Shown here: piece after piece, positions 32,559 to 42,712 of the stretch
Position numbering within the stretch: the first letter of the stretch is position 1
Layout: each line of letters begins with the position of its first letter
Origin: Ascarosepion bandense
Lineage: Eukaryota > Mollusca > Cephalopoda > Sepiida > Sepiidae
Length of the DNA: 64,000 bases
Direction of reading: 5' to 3'
Assembly: GCA_037127315.1 (NCBI GenBank)
Contig: JBBBDQ010001276.1
Location: 792,001 to 856,000 of the forward strand
Translations under genes and position numbers: made by a program
Notes under the pieces: generated by a model
Told to the model about the DNA's origin: nothing
Seen by the model: only the letters and a program-made list of their open reading frames with translations
The model's database searches: none

Positions 32559-34005
32559 TGCATTCACTTTCGCACAAGTACCCTTGGGAAAAGTATTAAT
32601 CCGTCTCTTCTCTAAAGTTATGCGTTAAATAACAGGACAGATTGCGTTCTATAGCCTTGGCTGACAACCAGTCTACCGCAGAAAGCAATTGCAACCTACT
32701 GCGGGATAATCTTCTGCCCAGTCAGTCATGTCTCTTTCAAGACATGATCGCCCAAGCGTGTATCACGTATGGCACTTAACAGACTGACTGAATATAATAG
32801 TTGGAGGCATGATTAAGGCTTCTACTAAGCATAAAGTGGGGGATCAGCTTCATATTGTTATGAAGTAATAAACTGATCCCCCACTAATTACTACTTTATA
32901 ATATAATAAATTTCTTCACCCTCTAGCTATGAGTCAAATAACAGGATGGATTGGGTTCTGTAGCCTTGGTTGGCAACCAGTCTACCGCAGAAAACAATGA
33001 CAACCTATTGTGGGATAATCTTCTGCCCAGTCAGTCACTTGGAGATATGATCGAACAAGCGTGTTTCACGTATGACATTTAACTGACTGACTGAATATAA
33101 TAGTTGGAAACATGATAAAGGCTTCTACTGATCATAAAGTGGTGGATCATTTTCATATTGTTATAAAGTAATAAACTGATCCCCCACTAATTACTACTTA
33201 ATAATATAATACATCTCTTCTCCCTCTAGATATGAGTCAACTAACAGGACAGATTGGGGTTTTTTGCCTTGGCTGGCAACCAGTCTACAGCAGTAAATAA
33301 TGGTAACCTAATGTGGATGATCATCTGCCCAGTCAGTCATGTCTCTTTCGAGACATGATCGCCCAAAATGTTTATCACAAATGGCACTTAACTGACTGAA
33401 GTTGGAAACATGATTAAGGCTCCTACTAAGCACAAAGTGGGGGATCAGGTGTATATTGTTATGAAGTTTTAAACTGATCCCCCATTAATTACTACTTAAT
33501 AATACATATCTTCTCCCTCAAGCTATGAGTCAAATAATAGGACAGATTGGGTTCTTTAGCCTTGGCTGGCAGCCAGTCTATCGCAGAAAGTAATGGCAAC
33601 CTACTGCGGGATAATCTTCTGCCCAGTCAGTCATGTCTCTTTCGAGACATGATCGCCCAAAGCGCGTGTCACGTATGGCAATTAACTGACTGACTGAATA
33701 GTTGGAATCATGATTAAGGATTATATTGGGCATAAGGTGGGGGATCAGTTTATATCTTCATAATAATATAAAACTGATTCCCCACTAATTACTACTAACG
33801 TAATACATCTCTTCCTTCTTTAGCTATGAGTCAAATAATAAGACGGATTGAGTTCTATAGCCTCGGCTGGCAACCAGTCTATCGCAGAAAGTAATGGCAA
33901 CCTACTGCTTGATAATCTTTTGCCCAGTCAATCATGTCTCTTTCGAGACATGATCGCCCAAAGCGTGTATCACGTATGGCACTTCACTGACTGACTGAAT
34001 GTATT
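32559..34005 (+). repeat. Five-unit tandem array of SINE bodies and hairpins (about 300-bp unit)
   Basis: Five copies of the SINE body/tail (about 32559, 32917, 33212, 33508 and 33806) alternate with four copies of a linker. The linker reads TTGGAAACATGATTAAGGC, AAAGTGGGGGATCAGTTTC, a short loop, and ATAAACTGATCCCCCACTAATTACTAC (hairpins at 32832-32886, 33136-33187, 33433-33485 and 33733-33785). Each unit ends CACTTAACTGACTGA. Only the first unit keeps sequence 5' of CCAGTTATGG; none has the tRNA head. Confidence 0.88.
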
Positions 34006-34419
34006 TTTTAAAAGCACAAATACAACTCTCCTAGCTTTCTTTTTCATTGTTAGTGATATTAAAAAGTTTCAATTATTGATATGATTCCAGGAATTGCTGA
34101 AGGCACGTGACTGAAAATAAAAACTTTCGACATTTGTTTTTTATTTACATAAATTAATGATTTACATTCATTCGTATGGAAACAGGAAAGATTAGATAAA
34201 AATAGAAAATATAAATATATATATATATATATATATCTTTTTCCTTTGGCATTTTGTTTCACTCGTGCACTGAAATATATGTAGTTTCCTCCAAGCATGT
34301 ACAGGCTGTTTTGTTATGTAATTAGAAATCAGGTGCCCACTTGAAGATTAATTGCTTTCCTGATAAAATGAAATATTAAATTAAATTCGATGTTTATATT
34401 TAAGGAGTTGCATAGCGAG

Positions 34420-34705
34420 TGAAACCTGAGGAGCATGGCTAAGACCGCCCTTCTTCGAACCTTGTGGGCTGTCGCTACACAGTCACAAAAAAGACTATGC
34501 CCAACAGCAGAAACCTTATCACCTGAGGAGTTTCAGCAGCAGTAACAACTATCGTGGGTGCTAGCACAGGGTGGACCTGGGAACAACAGATATTAAGTGT
34601 GGTTCCATGCTGTTTATCGTCATGCCCAGAACTCTATCAGTCTGTAATGTCAGAATTGGCTGATGTTGTCCAAATCTAACGACATACCATGACCGTGCAA
34701 AAGGA
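34420..34705 (+). repeat. Interspersed repeat fragment (CTGAGACCCTAAC family)
   Basis: Shares GTGGACCTGGGAACAACAGATATTAAG, then GTTTATCGTCATGCCCAGAAC, with 54838-55030 and 59576-59755. No coding region. The family is not identified. Confidence 0.55.
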
Positions 34706-34710
34706 TTATT

Positions 34711-35319
34711 GGCGGACCTGAAGCAGACTACCAACACGTTTAATTTCGTTGTTTTTCTTTTTTTTTTCTTTTTTTTACTTTTTTCGGCGCTGTTCTATCG
34801 ATTGTTACTTAAGCTTTCTGATTATCAAAAAAAAAAAAAATTTGAAAAATTACAATACTTAAACAAATTTGGTGCGGGGGGTCAGTTTCTCATACAACGT
34901 TAAAGTAAATCGATCCTCCATTTTCAACTCACCATATAATTGTATGAGTAACTGGTCCCCGCTAAAAAAAATGTTTAAATATTGAAATTTTTGAAAATTG
35001 TTTTTGTCATTCGTAAAGTTTAAGGTGTAAAAAATAATATTGCACTGAAAAAAGTTAAAAAATCTGATAGTGAACAAATTTACAGGTGGCGGTAATGTCG
35101 TACCGGCGACTGGTTCCAAAATGGAGGCTCGATTTACTATAACGTTGTATGAGAAACTGATCCCCCCCACAGAGAATGTTTAAATATTGAAATTTTTCAA
35201 TATTTTTTTGTCAATCGTAAAGCTAAGGAAGCAATCGTTAGGACTGCACTGAAAAAAGTAAAAAAAAAAAATGAAAAACAACGAAATTAAACGTGGTGGT
35301 AGTCTGCTTCAGGTCCGCC
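34711..35319. mobile_element. 609-bp fold-back MITE
   Basis: The left end GGCGGACCTGAAGCAGACTACC is perfectly inverted at the right end (GGTAGTCTGCTTCAGGTCCGCC). Pairing continues inward through ACGTTTAATTTCGTTGTTTTTC, T/A-rich stretches, and GGGGGGTCAGTTTCTCATACAACGTTA (34876) with GTTGTATGAGAAACTGATCCCCCC (35143-35166). Almost the whole element folds on itself. No convincing target duplication was found, so the superfamily is unknown. Confidence 0.8.
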
Positions 35320-35559
35320 GAATTCTTGAATTAAACAATTCAATAAACTGGAAACGGAGTTCGAGTTATGGTGTTAATTTTCTCTTTTCGTTTCCTTGTG
35401 AGCCTGCAACCAATCTTTTGTAGTTTGTGTTACACATCGACACGAACGAGTATCGAGATGCAATGTGGGGTTTCATGTATCCGGGTGGCAGAAAACTGAA
35501 GTGTAACCCCATAGTATATTTACTCCACTAGCTACTGTTATTACTGATATAAATAACTG

Positions 35560-36095
35560 ATCTCGACAAGGTAGAGCGGAGGGTCTGTAATGTGATCGAT
35601 ACCGACTTGGCAGACCGCCTGCAGTCTCTCTCTCACCGGCGCGACGTGGCTTCCCTGTGTCTCTTCTATAAATACTTTCACGGCTTTTGCTCTGATGAAC
35701 TTAGATCACTTGTGCCCCCTAGGTTCGAATTTGCACGAGATACTAGATTAGCAACTAGATTCCACCCTTTTACAGTGAAACCGATAAAATGCAACCGCAA
35801 CTTCTACTCCAACAGTTTCTTTTCTTGCACTTCCCGACTGTGGAATTCCCTTCCACATGACTGCTTCCCCGACGGCTACAATCTCCAGGAGTTTAAATGT
35901 AAGGTCAATAGACACCTCCTAACACACTAACTCGCTTCCATTCTTTCCAAACACTCTTCCCACCCACCCAACTATCTATCACCCCCCCTTCTGACATTTC
36001 CTATATCTAACCACTCTTTCTATTTATTTTCCCCTATGTAGCCCCAAGCGCAATAGCGGCAGTGGAATGCCTTGCTTGGGTGAAATGATTAAAAA
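35560..36095 (+). pseudogene. Jockey-like LINE C-terminus with 3' UTR
   Basis: Frame 35592-35930 (112 codons) reads IDTDLADRLQSLSHRRDVASLCLFYKYFHGFCSDELRSLVPP, then TRLATRFHPFTVKPIKC, FFSCTSRLWNSLPHDCFPDGYNLQEFKCKVNRHLL and a stop. This RRDVASL...LWNSLP...FK..V..HL tail is typical of the C-terminus of Jockey/CR1-type LINEs. The 3' UTR ends GCCTTGCTTGGGTGAAATGATTAAAAAAAA. It is 5'-truncated and lacks RT. It is the best copy of a family seen eight or more times here. Confidence 0.8.
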
Positions 36096-36486
36096 AAAAT
36101 CACTTTATTATTTTCCTGGTCACATGAGCAACCAACAGAATAAGCAGAGTTTGCCATTCATAAATATATTGACGAAGTATTAATTGTATGTTTTGAAGTT
36201 ATTTTGCCATTATTTTTAGAATTTAGTTGGCTAATTTTGTTTTGTTTTATACTTCAAACAACAAAAACCTGGTCATAGGTATTTTGGTTGATTTTGTTAA
36301 ACGGCATATACACACCTCTATGGGTTATTTAGTGCTGAAATCTCAATATATTGTACGCAATTTTATGCCTTTAACTATAGATATTTTCTGCATAATTTTA
36401 TATTCTCAGAAACAGAAATGTGGACCTAGGTTGATTGGTTGGTTTTGTTTAGTGGCATACTAACACCTCTATGGGATATTTAATGC
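36096..36486. repeat. Interspersed repeat fragment (GGCATATCAAC family)
   Basis: Twice contains TGGTTGATTTTGTTAAACGGCATATAC...CACCTCTATGGGTTATTTA (36283 and 36430). The text recurs near 48718, 50320, 51640, 53150 and 56490. Function and class are unknown. Confidence 0.55.
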
Positions 36487-36596
36487 CTATCATGTTGAAT
36501 AAACCGGTTCTCGCTCGATCACCGAAGTAACGTTGAGACTTGTCATGACTTAGATAGGTGACCACTTGGGAATACCAGGCGCTGTAAGCGTTCAGT
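36487..36596 (+). rRNA. 5S rRNA-derived SINE head, not a functional 5S gene
   Basis: Text runs parallel to 5S rRNA: ATGTTGAATAAACCGGTTCTCG, GATCACCGAAG, AGATAGGTGACCACTTGGGAATACC, AGGCGCTGTAAGC. Deletions occur in the middle (GAAGTAACGTTGAGAC in place of GAAGTTAAGCAACGTTGAGCC), so it is a pseudogene-like promoter module of the SINE. Confidence 0.75.
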
Positions 36597-36745
36597 GACG
36601 GATGTGCGTTGTGGTGCAGTGGATATCGGCTTGGAAAGAGAAATCGGTGAGCCGAGTTCGAATTCCAGTTGAGTACCCTGCTTTCACTTAAGCACTAGTA
36701 TCCGTCACTTCCCTCCAGTTATGGGTTAAATAACAGCATGGAACC
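36487..36745 (+). mobile_element. Chimeric 5S rRNA-tRNA SINE
   Basis: A 5S rRNA-like head (36487-36596) is followed without a break by GTTCAGTGACGGATGTGCGT, a tRNA-like head with a perfect A box (TGGTGCAGTGG, 36612-36622) and GAGTTCGAATTCC (B-box region, about 36654), then the shared SINE body (CCCTCCAGTTATGGGTTAAAT). It is truncated after AACAGCATGG, where unrelated sequence begins. Confidence 0.82.
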
Positions 36746-37163
36746 TTGAGGCAACCCATCTAGTATTGGTGTCACAATAAAAACACCCTTGGTAGCCTTG
36801 GCGAAGCATCAAGTATTCAGCTATTTGACAAGATTATGAATTTCGCTACAAACTGCACCAGGGTTCCAAATGCACAGGGAATACTGGAGGGGTGTAGTGA
36901 GTTCTATCTTGGCCAAGGCCGCAGGACGACGATGATTTAATGCAGAAATATAAATAATTTATACGCAATATTATGCCTTCAAGTACAGATAAAATATATT
37001 ATTGGCAATTCTAATATAAAATTTAATAGTGATAATTTTACTATATATATTAATGGTAATTTCTTTTTATATAAAAATGCTTATTTTATGAAAACACTCA
37101 AGACTTTTGATCAAGATAAAATTACGTAGTTTCTGTTCTATGTTGATGTCAGAGTGGGTGTAT

Positions 37164-37183
37164 CTCCTCTATAAGTAGTGGTA

Positions 37184-37214
<31 letters not shown>

Positions 37215-38132
37215 TCATAGTGGTATTGTTTTTTATTATAAGTAAAGGTAATTTATATATATATTTCATAGTGGTTTGTTTTTTATTATAAGTACTGGTA
37301 ATTTATATATATATTTCATAGTGGTATTGTTTTTATTATAAGTACTGGTAATTTATATATATATTTCATAGTGGTATTGTTTTTATTATAAGTACTGGTA
37401 ATTTATATATATATTTCATAGTGGTATTGTTTTTTATTATAAGTACTGGTAATTTATATATATATTTCATAGTGGTGTTGTTTTTATTATAAGTACTGGT
37501 AATTTATATATATATTTCATAGTGGTATTGTTTTTATTATAAGTACTGGTAATTTATATATATATTTCATAGTGGTATTGTTTTTTATTATAAGTACTGG
37601 TAATTTATATATATATTTCATAGTGGTATTGTTTTATTATAAGTACTGGTAATTTATATATATATTTCATAGTGGTATTGTTTTTATTATAAGTACTGGT
37701 AATTTATATATATATTTCATAGTGGTATTGTTTTTATTATAAGTACTGGTAATTTATATATATATTTCATAGTGGTATTGTTTTATTATAAGTACTGGTA
37801 ATTTATATATATATTTCATAGTGGTATTGTTTTTTATTTTAAGTACTGATATTTTATATACATATTTCATAGTGGTATTGTTTTTTATTATAAGTACTGG
37901 TAATTTATATATATATATTTCATAGTGGTTTGTTTTTTATTATAAGTACTGGTATTTTATTTATATATTTCATAGTGGTATTGTTTTTTATTATAAGTAC
38001 TGGTATTTTATTTATATATTTCATAGTGGTATTGTTTTTTATTATAAGTACTGGTAATTTATATATATATTTCATAGTGGTTTGTTTTTTTATTATAAGT
38101 ACTGGTAATTTATATATATTTTTCATAGTGGT
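37164..38132 (+). repeat. Minisatellite, about 51-bp unit, about 19 copies
   Basis: The unit is CATAGTGGTATTGTTTTT, then ATTATAAGTACTGG, then TAATTTATATATATATTT. The CATAGTGGT marker occurs about 19 times at spacings of 48-54 bp, differing mainly in T-run and TA length. The last units use TATTTTATTTATATATTT. Apparent frames (FFIISTGILFIYFIVV) are repeat translations. Confidence 0.95.
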
Positions 38133-38218
38133 ACAGATGGCAACAATGATGAGGACAATAGTCCGAATAATGTAAATAGTGTAAATAATACCTCACCTCA
38201 GAAATATAGACAAATACC
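38133..38218 (+). mobile_element. Downstream segment of the CTGAAGA hammerhead-like element
   Basis: ATGGCAACAATGATGAGGACAATAGTCCGAATAATGTAAATAG...ACCTCACCTCAGAAATATAG is the text that follows the hammerhead-like core at 50756-50815 (minus) and 19990-20095. The ribozyme part is absent here. Confidence 0.6.
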
Positions 38219-38960
38219 ATTAAGTTTTTCTCGTCAGAAACCCTCTTACACGTTCAGAAGGACCTGCGAAGTAGTTAGTCCCAATTCGACTGCTCGCCTT
38301 TTTCCATTTTCTCACCGAGAGAATGTAACTACCCTCTACCTTTTCTACAAGTATTTTCGCGAATTTTGCTCTGACGAGCTTTATTCCCTTGTGCGCCGCC
38401 CTCATCAATTTGCCCGTGCAACTTGATTGGCAAATAGGCCCCTCACTTTTACTGTCCGAATGGGCAGATGTAACTGCCAGCAGTTTTTTTCATCGCGCTT
38501 CCCGCCTGTGGAACTCCTTTTCCAATGCTTGCTTACCTATAATCTACAAAAGTTTAAAAGTAAAGTCAATTGCTATCTTCTATCACCGTGACTCCCTCAT
38601 CTCTGTTACCTTCCCGACAAAATCACCTGAATTGCTTTTTCCGTCTTCCGTCACTTTTCATTGTCACCCCTCTGCACTCCAGTGGCAGTACTACGTTGCT
38701 TAGAATGAAACGATTATAAAAACAAAATATCTAGTCTGGAGCTCCTGCTATTCACCTCGAGGTTCTTGATAAAATAAAAAAAGGATCTGCAATATAATCG
38801 ATCCTGACTTGGCATATCGGTTTCTGTCACTTTCTCTCCAACGTAATGTAGCTTCCCATCTGTCTTTTCAAGAAATATTTTTATGATAACTGGTCAGATG
38901 AGTTTTTTCCTTGATGTCCCACACTTTAACTTAAGTGTCCTACTTGAATGGCATCTAGAC
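38219..38960 (+). mobile_element. Two Jockey-like LINE 3' fragments
   Basis: First fragment (38219-38720): TRLFPFSHRENVTTLYLFYKYFREFCSDEL-like frame, then HRASRLWNSFSNACLPIIYKSLKVKSI. Second fragment (38755-38960): ATCGATCCTGACTTGGCATATCGG...TCTCCAACGTAATGTAGC. Both match 35592-35930 with frameshifts. Poly-A-like AAAACAAAAT separates them. Confidence 0.65.
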
Positions 38961-38984
38961 CCTCCCCCCACCGCTCCTTTCTGT

Positions 38985-39175
38985 TGAAATTTTTTTTTTA
39001 TCATATCACCCCGAGCAAGGCGGTAACTCCACTGATGTGCAGGGGGCTACGTAAGAGTGAAAAGATTGAAAGAGAAAGCCGGAAACCACATCCTAAACAG
39101 GGAACCAGGGATGAGCCTCTACACCTGTACAATAGACGTGGGTGGAGTGTGAACCGGGCGATAGTTTAGTCTACT
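38985..39175 (-). mobile_element. Short element sharing the Jockey-like 3' tail
   Basis: On the minus strand: ACTATCGCCCGGTTCACACTCC...GAGGCTCATCCCTGGTTCCCTG...GCCCCCTGCACATCAGTGGAG...GCCTTGCTCGGGGTGATATGATAAAAA. The last 60 bp match the 3' end of the Jockey-like LINE, but the upstream part is a separate conserved sequence also seen at 46778-46940 and 54655-54840. It looks like a SINE using the LINE's tail. Confidence 0.6.
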
Positions 39176-39480
39176 TCTACTCCAGTTGCTTCTTTTCTCG
39201 CACTTCCCGGATGTGGTACTCTTTTCCATTTACTTGCTTGCAAAAATGAATAAATCATGCATTACACCCAATGGCGTTTTGTGGCAGCATTTCCGTAACA
39301 AACCGTTTTTTATGGGGCAGGGTTGTAAGTCCTGCGCCCAACCCTGGAGAGAAGGTGATGTCTAAGCGAAAATAATGGACACCCAGCGAGGAACTAACTC
39401 ATTACTCAATTGTAATGATTCAAGCGAGACAAGCTTGCTAACCATCACACCACCGCAAGGTGCCTAGTCTTGCTTGCGGG
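39176..39480. other. Unassigned stretch with Jockey-like trace
   Basis: 39176-39240 (CTCCAGTTGCTTCTTTTCTCGCACTTCCCGGATGTGG) is a short Jockey-like remnant on the plus strand. The rest carries no recognised feature. Confidence 0.45.
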
Positions 39481-39519
39481 GTATGATGAAAAAATAAGTA
39501 CTCAAAGAACTGCGTATCC

Positions 39520-40075
39520 TTGTTTATAAACAGTTGGCATATATCTTCTTCTTCTATGTACCCTGTCCTTTCAGTACGTAGGCGATCATGGCTTTCCACG
39601 TCTCCCTATCCCTGGTGGCTCTTAGCACGCTTTCTCCTGTTACACCATCCAAACCCCGCTCTGCCATCCACTAGCTCAAGCCCATAAATCTAGAATATAG
39701 ATTTATAGAAAATAGCATGACCACAAAATGAGGGATCAGTTTATAGATTGATAATAATACAGACTTGATCCCCCACTTTATATCCACATTATCATTTCTT
39801 ATAAACAGTTGGCATACATCTTCTTCTTCTTCTATGTGACCTAATCCTTTCAGGACGTAGGCGATCATGGCTTTCCAGGTCTCCCTATCCCTGGTGGCTC
39901 TTAGCACGCTTTCTCCTTTTACACCACCCAAACCCCGCTCTGCCATCTACTAGCTTAAGTCCATAAATCTAGAATATAAATGTATAGGAACTAGCATGGC
40001 CACAAAATTAGGGATCAGTTTATATAGTGATTATAATATAGATTTGATCCCCCCATTTTATATCCATATTATAAT
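39520..40075 (-). repeat. Tandem units of RTE 3' end plus GGGGATC hairpin
   Basis: Two units of RTE 3' end (CATCTTCTTCTTCTATGTG..CCTTTCAGGACGTAGGCGATCATGGC...CCACCCAAACCCCGCTCTGCCATC) are each followed by ATAAATCTAGAATATA and a hairpin (39715-39783 and 40003-40070: GGGATCAGTTTATA...TTGATCCCCC), then TTATAAACAGTTGGCATA. A third, longer RTE copy follows. The repeat period is about 290 bp. Confidence 0.75.
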
Positions 40076-40104
40076 TTCTTATAAACAGTTGGCATATATC
40101 TTCT

Positions 40105-41150
40105 TCTTCTATGTGCTCTGTCCCTTCAGGACGTAGACAATCATGGCTTTCCACGTCTTCCTATCCCTGGTGGCTCTGAGCCCACTTTCTCCTGTAACAC
40201 CACGCAACCCCCGTTCTGTCATCCACCTGCGCAGGCTCTTCAAATATGTTATCCACTGCTTTCTCCTGTCTATTTTCCCCACTATCTGGCCTGTTAAAAT
40301 CAGATTCTCCAAGCCCTCCTTCCTCATTGCATGTCCCAGAAACTTTAGCTGTCTCTTCCTGACGCTCAGTATTAATTTCCTTTTCGTTTCCATCCTTTCT
40401 AAAACCTCATCATTGCTCACATGCTCGATCCATGAGATTCGCAGCATCCTTCTGTAGAACCACATTTCAGTTGCTTCAATTTTTTCCTTCATCTTTGATG
40501 ATATTGTCCAGCATTCACTGCCATATTGAAGGACGGACAGCACGTAGCAGTCGAGTACTCTCTTTCTTGTTTCTAGCGAAATTGTTCTTTTTCTTAATAC
40601 CTTACTCAACTTCTGGAATGCTTCCTTCGCCATGCCAATTCGACTTCGGATCTCTGTGTCGCACTTTCCGTCTTCTGTTGCAACACTTCTCAGGTATTTA
40701 AATTTTTTGTACCTGCTTGATTCTGGTATCCCCGACCTGTATTTGGCATTTTGGGCTGCCCTTTTTACTGATGACCATGCATTCGGTTTTCGTGCAGTTT
40801 ATTTTTACTCCTTTCTTTTTACTTTCTTCAGCTACCTTTTGTTGGAGGTCTTGTAGTTTCCTTTCTGTGTTTGCTATCAGCACTGTATCATCTGCGCACC
40901 TTAGGTTGTTTAAATTGTGGCCTCCGATGACAAATCCAGGCATAACTTCTAGGGTCCTCAAAATATTCTCCCTGTACAAGTTGAACAGATCAGGTGAAAG
41001 ACACATCCTTGTCTTACGCCCCTTTCTATCTTTGTATATCTACTCAATTCATTACCTGTCCATATGCAAGCGGTTTGCTGCCAGTAAAGAGTCTTGATTA
41101 CTCTCAAGTCTTTCCCAAATATGTCCAAGCTGCCGAGCATCTCCATCAAT
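40105..41150 (-). pseudogene. RTE-like LINE remnant, longest readable copy
   Basis: In minus-strand order: RVIKTLYWQQTACIWTGNELSRYTKIERGVRQGC (41090-40985), SPDLFNLYRENILRTLEVMPGFVIGGHNLNNLRCADDTVLIANTERKLQDLQQKV (41000-40830), INCTKTECMVISKK, then 40633-40109: AKEAFQKLSKVLRKRTISLETRKRVLDCYVLSVLQYGSECWTIS...EMWFYRRMLRISWIEHVSNDEVLERMETKRKLILSVRKRQLKFLGHAMRKEGLENLILTGQ, a 174-codon intact frame. The RT box reads CADD instead of YADD, and frames change near 40700 and 40990. The endonuclease domain and the first RT blocks are missing. Confidence 0.85.
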
Positions 41151-41364
41151 TCTTCGTGGCGTTACTCATTTATAAAAAAAATATTTCGTTTTTTCTGTAA
41201 TTCTATATAAGATTCCTTTTTTCATTTTTATCCTCTCAGTTTAATATAAAATAATCGGACATTGTAATAGCCAAAAACTTTTGAAATATCTTTGAAGTTC
41301 TAAGGATGATTCTAGCCACAGTAAAGTATTAAGTAATGCGAATTAAAACCAATTTAAAAAAAAG

Positions 41365-41584
41365 TTATAATCGTTTCACCCCAAGCAAGGTCCTATTGCC
41401 ACCGGTGTGCAGGGGGTGTTAGAGTGACGGAAAAAATATAAGAGAAAGATGGGAATCAAGGAAATAAAAGCTGACAATTGACGTTGCACTTAAAAAACAT
41501 GTTATTGTCGCTATCATGGAAGTAATTATACGGAAGGGAGTTCCACAGGATGGAAGTGCGTAAAATAAAACGGTTAGTTTAGAA
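41365..41584 (-). mobile_element. Jockey-like LINE 3' end, left of SINE insertion
   Basis: The minus strand reads ...RTSILWNSLPYN-like (41580-41530), FKCNVNCQLL, and the 3' tail GCACACCGGTGGCAATAGGACCTTGCTTGGGGTGAAACGATTATAAC (41370). It continues 5'-ward at 41866 beyond the inserted SINE. Confidence 0.65.
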
Positions 41585-41865
41585 TTGGATGTGCGTTGTA
41601 GTGCAGTAGATATCGGCTCGGAACGAGAAATCGGGGAGCCGAGTTCGAATTCCTGCTGAATTCCTTGCATTCACTTACTCGCAAATAACCTCCAGTTATG
41701 GGTTAAATAACAGGACAGATTAGGTTCTGTAGCCTTGGCTGGCAACCATTCTCCCGCAGAATGTAATGACAACCTACTGCGGGATAATCTTCTGCCCGGT
41801 CAGTCGTCTCTTTCGAGACATGATTGCCTAAGCGTGTATCACGTATGGCACTTGACTGACTGTAT
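41585..41865 (+). mobile_element. Full-length tRNA-derived SINE inserted in Jockey-like LINE
   Basis: GATGTGCGTTGTAGTGCAGTAG (A box with changes), CCGAGTTCGAATTCC (B-box region), body, and tail GCGTGTATCACGTATGGCACTTGACTGACTG. Flanks TTAGAATTG and CTAGAAATG look like a decayed target duplication. The LINE peptide continues across the insertion on the other strand. Confidence 0.78.
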
Positions 41866-42165
41866 CTAGAAATGGCGGTCATATTTTGACGGGTGGTATC
41901 TGGATCACGACCTAGTAGCACGCGTAAACTCATATAATCGGGGCAACAGGGAGATGAGAACAGAAGCCGTGAAAATATTCGTAGAAAAGACAGAGGGAAG
42001 CCACATCCCGTCGGTGAGAAAGTGACTGAAGTTGAGTTTTCAAATCGGGATCGATTACATTACATCTTCCTTTCGGATTTTGTTTAAAACTCCAAGATGA
42101 ATAGCAGAAGCGCTCGACCAAATATGACAACAATATTCAATACATGGACGAATGGTCGGTTTTAA
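41866..42165 (-). mobile_element. Jockey-like LINE fragment, right of SINE insertion
   Basis: Minus frame 42133-41930 reads LVERFCYSSWSFKQNPKGRCNVIDPDLKTQLQSLSHRRDVASLCLFYEYFHGFCS, matching 35592 onward (IDTDLADRLQSLSHRRDVASLCLFYKYFHGFCS), then drifts out of frame towards 41870. It extends about 30 codons further 5' than the copy at 35592. Confidence 0.72.
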
Positions 42166-42655
42166 AATGTGCAAGCTAATATTTCATCTCAAACATGCTT
42201 AATTCTTCACTAATTTCCTCGTTGATTTCAAAGAACAAACATTTTAATTTGAAAAATACATCATTTAGATGCGGTTAGGACACATCATCAGTGATGTTAC
42301 CCCGGTTCATTGACGGTTTCGGTCCTTTACAAACATCATACCTTCTCCCCAGGTTGACCCAGCCAAGGTTGATCAGGCCCCTGTGTCCTAATCTCTGCTT
42401 GCTACGTTATTGGAATTCATGATGTTTTTGGTTGCACAGGAGAAGAGAAAATTTTCTAGAATAAGGTCGTCCACAAATAAATAAATGTCCAGTGATGATA
42501 ATATGTACATGGTTCCAGTAAATATCCGGAAAAAATAAAAATAAATATAAATTGATTTTTCGTGATATTAATGTGAAGACGAATGGTTAAAATAGCTAAA
42601 TGACTAGATAAAAAAAAAACAAACTTATTAAATATCTAAATATCTATCTAATCTA
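42166..42655. other. Unassigned stretch, no gene seen
   Basis: Contains TCACCAGTGATGTTACC-like text and CCCAGGTTGACCCAGCCAAGG (42351), which look like part of an unrecognised repeat. No coding frame. Confidence 0.4.
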
Positions 42656-42681
42656 TCTAAATATATTTATAAATGGAACTT

Positions 42682-42712
<31 letters not shown>

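Noticed and set aside
37920..38175. Repeat frame FFIISTGILFIYFIVV as a membrane protein
   Set aside because: Translation of the 51-bp minisatellite (period divisible by three); hydrophobicity comes from its A/T content.
40143..41097. Plus-strand frames (MAFHVFLSLVALSPLSPV, etc.)
   Set aside because: Antisense shadows of the RTE C-terminal domain; the same frames appear opposite every RTE copy (13457, 19946, 29599, 31133).
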